Shown here: positions 24,689 to 27,809 of the stretch, one piece after another
Layout of the letters: each line of letters begins with the position of its first letter
Position numbering within the stretch: the stretch's first letter is position 1
Assembly: GCA_964455095.1 (NCBI GenBank)
Contig: CAYVUV010000302.1
Coordinates: 1-27,809 of the forward strand
Reading direction: 5' to 3'
Origin: CAYVUV01 sp964455095
GTDB lineage: Bacteria; Desulfobacterota; Binatia; HRBIN30; CADEER01
Length of the DNA stretch: 27,809 bases
Notes under the pieces: model-generated
Seen by the model: only the letters and a program-made list of their open reading frames with translations
Databases searched by the model: none
Told to the model about the DNA's origin: nothing
Made by a program: the position numbers and the translations under genes

Positions 24689-26239
24689 ATGGCTGAAAGG
24701 TCGAAACCGAGCGGGCCGGATCTAATGCTGGGCATTCCGGTCTCGGATGTCGCCGATGCCACTATGTTGCAAGGACATGTAGGCGGCGAGTCTGTGCTCC
24801 TGGCGCGCCGAGACGGTGAATACTTCGCGATCGGCGCCGCGTGTACGCACTACGGCGGCCCTCTCGCCGAAGGGTTGATGGTCGATGAGACAGTACGATG
24901 TCCATGGCACCATGCCTGCTTCAACTTGCGAACGGGTGAGGCCGTCCGTCCACCAGCCCTCAACCCGGTAGCCTGCTGGAATGTGGAGCTGCGCGATGGC
25001 AAGGTCTTCGTCCGCGAGAAGATGCAAGCCGGCGCGCGACGCACCGGCGAGGTGAGGGGACCCGATTCAGTGGTGATCGTCGGCGGCGGGGCCGCGGGTA
25101 GTGCCGCCGCGGAAACGCTGCGCAAGGAGGGTTACGTCGGCCGCCTCACCATGCTGAGCGCGGACGAGTCGGCGCCCTATGACCGACCCAATCTGTCGAA
25201 GGATTATCTTGCTGGCAATGCCCCCGAGGACTGGATCCCGCTTCGACCGGCGAATTTTTACCGAGAGCACGGCATCGACGTGAAAATGAGGGCTCGTGTC
25301 GCATCCCTCGACACGGCCGGCCGACACGTGCAGCTAGAGGATGGGAGCCGCCACACCTATGAGTCCCTGCTGATCGCCACTGGCGCCGAGCCGGTGCGCC
25401 TCGAGATCGCCGGGGCGGATCTCCCGCATGTGCACTACCTGCGGACGCTCGCCGATAGCCGCGCGTTGATTGCAAAAGCTGTCACCGCGCGGCGAGCAGT
25501 CGTCATGGGCGCCAGCTTCATTGGCCTGGAGGTCGCGGCATCGCTGAGAGCACGGAGCATCGAGGTCCATGTGATCGCGCCGGATACCTATCCAATGGAG
25601 CGCACCATGGGGCCAGCGGTGGGACAGTTCATCCGAGTGCTCCACGAGGAACATGGCGTCGTATTTCATCTCGGCACGATAGCGACGTCGATCGACGATC
25701 GGCGTGTCACGCTGAAGAGCGGAGACACTGTCGAATCTGATCTGGTCGTCGTCGGAATCGGTGTCCATCCATCGACGTCGCTGGCGGAAAGCGCCGGACT
25801 CGCCATCGATCGAGGCATCGCGGTGAACGAGTATCTTGAGACCAGTGTGCCCGGCATCTTCGCGGCCGGCGATCTGGCGCGCTGGCCGGACCGGCTCACC
25901 GGCGAACGCATTCGCGTCGAGCACTGGGTGGTCGCCCAGCGCCAAGGACAGACCGCCGCCCGCAATATCCTTGGCCAGCGGGAGCGTTTCGATGCCGTGC
26001 CGTTCTTCTGGAGCCAGCATTATGACGTCGTGATTTCGTATGTCGGTCATGCGGAGCACTGGGACACGATCGAGATCGACGGACAGCTCGAGGCGAGAGA
26101 CTGCAGAGTGACCTATTGCCGCGACGGCAAACGGCTCGCTGTCGCGACGATTGGGCGGGATCGCGAAAGCCTCCGAACGGAAGTCGAGTGCGAACGAATC
26201 ATCGCCCGAGGCACTCGACACATCCAGAGCCCCACGTGA
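24689..26239 (+). CDS. Rieske [2Fe-2S]-FAD/NAD reductase fusion (AIFM3/ferredoxin reductase-like)
   Basis: The 516-residue protein has an N-terminal Rieske ferredoxin domain (about residues 10-110) with cluster ligands C52/H54 (ACTHYGGPL) and C71/H74 (CPWHHACF). It is joined to a pyridine nucleotide-disulfide-type reductase: FAD motif GGGAAG (132-137), PYDRPNLSKDYL, NAD motif VVMGASFIGLEVAAS, IFAAGDLARWPD, and a C-terminal dimer domain with FFWSQHYD. The layout is that of AIFM3-like proteins and ferredoxin reductases of Rieske oxygenase systems. The electron acceptor is unknown. ATG at 24689 follows GGGAGG; an upstream GTG at 24674 is less likely. The gene starts 60 bases after tal and overlaps alkA by 4 bases. 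Confidence 0.92.
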   Translation: MAERSKPSGPDLMLGIPVSDVADATMLQGHVGGESVLLARRDGEYFAIGAACTHYGGPLAEGLMVDETVRCPWHHACFNLRTGEAVRPPALNPVACWNVELRDGKVFVREKMQAGARRTGEVRGPDSVVIVGGGAAGSAAAETLRKEGYVGRLTMLSADESAPYDRPNLSKDYLAGNAPEDWIPLRPANFYREHGIDVKMRARVASLDTAGRHVQLEDGSRHTYESLLIATGAEPVRLEIAGADLPHVHYLRTLADSRALIAKAVTARRAVVMGASFIGLEVAASLRARSIEVHVIAPDTYPMERTMGPAVGQFIRVLHEEHGVVFHLGTIATSIDDRRVTLKSGDTVESDLVVVGIGVHPSTSLAESAGLAIDRGIAVNEYLETSVPGIFAAGDLARWPDRLTGERIRVEHWVVAQRQGQTAARNILGQRERFDAVPFFWSQHYDVVISYVGHAEHWDTIEIDGQLEARDCRVTYCRDGKRLAVATIGRDRESLRTEVECERIIARGTRHIQSPT

Positions 26240-27246
26240 CCGGCTCCGCCACTGGGAGGGCCACGGAGGGGTTGAAAGCTGTGGCGCCGCTAGCCGCCAC
26301 GAAGATCACATTGGGACCGATGATCGGTGATCGCCTGCACCTCTCGCTGCGGCCGTCGCCTTCTTTCGACTTCGCGCTGACTGCGCGAGTGCTCCGCCGC
26401 TCGACGCGGAACGTGATCGATCGCGTGGAAGACGATGGAACCTGGTCGCGCGTCGTGGTCCTCGCCCGAGGGCCGGCGCTCCTGCGTGGAATGCAGCACG
26501 GCGCGCGGGTCGTATTCGATGCGGCCCCAGCCCGCGCCGACGACGGGCGCGCGATCGAAATCCTCGTCAGGCGGCTGTTCTCGCTCGACAGCGATCTCGC
26601 GCCGTTCTGGCGCCGCGTCCGGCGCGAGCCGCGCTTCGCCGACCTGGCTCGCCGCTGCCCAGGACTGCGCCCGCAGCGCTTCCCGACCCTGTTCGAAGCA
26701 CTGGCGAACGGTATTTGCTGCCAACAGCTGTCACTCGCTTCCGGCTTAACCCGTCTCGGCCGCTTGGCCGAGCGCTTCGGCCCTAGGACCGAGGACGGCG
26801 TGCGGGTCGGTCCACCCGATCCCGAGCGCGTCGCCAACGCTCCGCTCTCTGCACTCCGGCAAGCCGGACTCTCGGCCCGCCGCGCCGCGCAGTTGCGTGA
26901 CTTGGCGCGTCTGCCGCTCGATCGCTTCGAATCCGAGCTCACTTCGCTCCCGGATGAGGAAGCGAGAACGCGGCTCCTCGAGCTGCCGGGGATTGGACCG
27001 TGGACCGCCGACTATGTGCTGCTCCGCGGGCTCGGCCGGCTCGACGTCTTTCCGTCAGGAGACGTGGGCGCCTCGCGCACGCTCGGCCGGCTCCTTGGGC
27101 GCGTGATCGAGCCATCGGCCGCCGGCCGGATCGCCGCTCGCTTCGCGCCGCTGCGGGGAATGCTCTACTTCTGCATGCTCGGCTCTGTTCTCGGGGCGTC
27201 TGATCAGCGCTTGCCGGTCACTGCCAGGGCCTCGCGAAGCATCTGA
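26236..27246 (+). CDS. alkA: AlkA-type DNA-3-methyladenine glycosylase
   Basis: The protein is a helix-hairpin-helix base-excision glycosylase, 336 residues from the GTG at 26236. After an AlkA-like N-terminal domain come FPTLFEALANGICCQQLSLA, the HhH loop ELPGIGPWTADYVLLRGLG (about 246-264) and the catalytic Asp D276 in FPSGDVGAS. It removes alkylated purines from DNA. The start overlaps the preceding stop (GTGA). GTG at 26281 or TTG at 26272, after GGAGGGG, are alternatives that would trim about 12-15 residues. The last about 15 codons read through the antisense of a GAPDH remnant, so the natural C-terminus may have been replaced there. The AlkA core ends normally near MLGSVLGAS. Confidence 0.88.
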   Translation: MTGSATGRATEGLKAVAPLAATKITLGPMIGDRLHLSLRPSPSFDFALTARVLRRSTRNVIDRVEDDGTWSRVVVLARGPALLRGMQHGARVVFDAAPARADDGRAIEILVRRLFSLDSDLAPFWRRVRREPRFADLARRCPGLRPQRFPTLFEALANGICCQQLSLASGLTRLGRLAERFGPRTEDGVRVGPPDPERVANAPLSALRQAGLSARRAAQLRDLARLPLDRFESELTSLPDEEARTRLLELPGIGPWTADYVLLRGLGRLDVFPSGDVGASRTLGRLLGRVIEPSAAGRIAARFAPLRGMLYFCMLGSVLGASDQRLPVTARASRSI

Positions 27247-27281
27247 TTCACGTAACCCCACTCGTTGTCGTATCCGCACTC
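27204..27281 (-). pseudogene. Glyceraldehyde-3-phosphate dehydrogenase, 3' stub
   Basis: On the minus strand the 25 codons before TGA at 27204 encode YDNEWGYVNQMLREAL followed by a short basic end. YDNEWGY.N is the C-terminal signature of GAPDH. Further upstream (to about 27480) no GAPDH similarity could be recognised, so only the tail is left. It overlaps the alkA 3' end by 43 bases on the opposite strand. The identification rests on one strong motif. Confidence 0.55.
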
Positions 27282-27481
27282 ACGGTGCACGTCGCCTTGG
27301 TGCGACGTAGCGGCAAGGGTAGTTGGCCAACGTGATGAAGAGGACCGTGCGCCGAGGTCCGCGACGTGTCCGATCACCGGTTCCTCTTCGGCCTGGTTAC
27401 CGTCGTGACGCTCATGTTCTGTTGCCCTGCGCCGCGTCCCAGCTCTGCGCTCGGTCCGCTGTGTCTTCCATCGCGAAGCGT

Positions 27482-27808
27482 TCACATTGGATCCGGGCGC
27501 TCCAACGCAGCCAGACGCCTGCGCAGCTCTTGCTGTTCGTCCCAGGCCGCCGTCACATCGCGGAGGAAGGCGGCGATGCCGACAATACTTCCTCCGTCGT
27601 TTCGAAGGAGCATGACCCGAAACTCGATCGACAGCCGGCGTCCGCTCCGGTGGAGCGCCGGTACCTTCAGAAGCTCGGTGCCGTATCTGGTCGTTCCACT
27701 TGCCATCACCGCGTCGTACCCCGCCCAATGGCGTCTTCGGAGGTTTTCCGGGACGATCAGATCTAGCGATTGTCCCATCGCTTCTGCCGCTGGATGGCCA
27801 AAGGTAAC
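27482..27808 (-). CDS. PAS-domain sensor protein, C-terminal part (5' end outside window)
   Basis: Reading leftward from the window edge, the open frame gives FGHPAAEAMGQSLDLIVPE, RRRHWAGYDAVMASGTTRYG, RRLSIEFRVMLLRNDGGSI and GIAAFLRDVTAAWDEQQELR, ending in TGA at 27482. This is the second half of a PAS/PAC domain followed by a short coiled coil. The start lies beyond the window. The protein ends soon after the PAS domain, so it is either a small PAS-only regulator or the C-terminus of a longer sensor. The ligand is unknown. Confidence 0.8.
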   Translation of the reverse strand, partial: VTFGHPAAEAMGQSLDLIVPENLRRRHWAGYDAVMASGTTRYGTELLKVPALHRSGRRLSIEFRVMLLRNDGGSIVGIAAFLRDVTAAWDEQQELRRRLAALERPDPM

Positions 27809-27809
27809 C

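Noticed and set aside
1..27809. CRISPR arrays, tRNA or rRNA genes, insertion sequences
   Set aside because: No regularly spaced repeats, cloverleaf-like sequence, rRNA-like stretches or transposase motifs were seen when reading both strands.

Overview
The window is high-GC bacterial chromosomal DNA. Short, tightly packed genes, frequent 4-base stop/start overlaps and GGAGG-type ribosome binding sites fit a soil or water proteobacterium (beta- or gamma-like). Taxonomy cannot be fixed from the sequence alone. No rRNA, tRNA, CRISPR array, transposase or integrase was seen.

Layout. (1) 1-1632: the 3' half of an Mrp/Mnh cation/proton antiporter operon (D partial, E, F, G). (2) 1672-2841, minus: a class I/II aminotransferase. 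(3) 3318-4798: a broken RND efflux pump in which the start of the adaptor gene is joined to the end of the permease gene. (4) 4838-7314: an MFS transporter plus a CodA-type amidohydrolase, by eye lower in GC than their neighbours and probably acquired. (5) 7488-8231: an FtsH N-terminus joined to the C-terminus of an alginate-export-type porin. (6) 8246-12102, minus: a FUSC-family membrane protein and a MerA/Lpd-like flavoprotein, with the 5' stub of a pirin gene between them. (7) 12168-15100: the 3' stub of an M20 amidohydrolase, an intact Dps gene with a possible 33-codon leader ORF, and a lactate-permease/GH79 chimera. (8) 15181-22438, minus: a run of PQQ-type sugar dehydrogenase, a nitroreductase stub, a Cu(I) P-type ATPase, an unknown membrane protein, YceI, Fe/Mn superoxide dismutase and a YgiD-type extradiol dioxygenase. 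(9) 22524-27246: an aldehyde dehydrogenase stub, then a compact plus-strand operon of ECF sigma factor, transaldolase, Rieske-FAD reductase and AlkA glycosylase. (10) 27204-27808, minus: a GAPDH 3' stub and a PAS-domain protein running off the window.

Functional theme. The intact genes are mostly stress and homeostasis functions: cation/proton exchange, copper export, superoxide and iron/DNA protection, alkylation repair, redox enzymes and a sigma factor. Mixed among them are at least eight gene remnants. Three are chimeras of two unrelated or differently positioned genes, and five are bare 5' or 3' ends left in spaces that look intergenic. This points to repeated deletion and illegitimate recombination in an accessory region, though sequencing or assembly errors could account for some of the frameshifts.

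The most interesting candidate system is the sigma-transaldolase-Rieske/FAD-AlkA operon. The sigma and transaldolase genes, and the Rieske/FAD and alkA genes, each overlap by 4 bases. A sigmaE-like promoter sits just upstream, and no anti-sigma gene is present.
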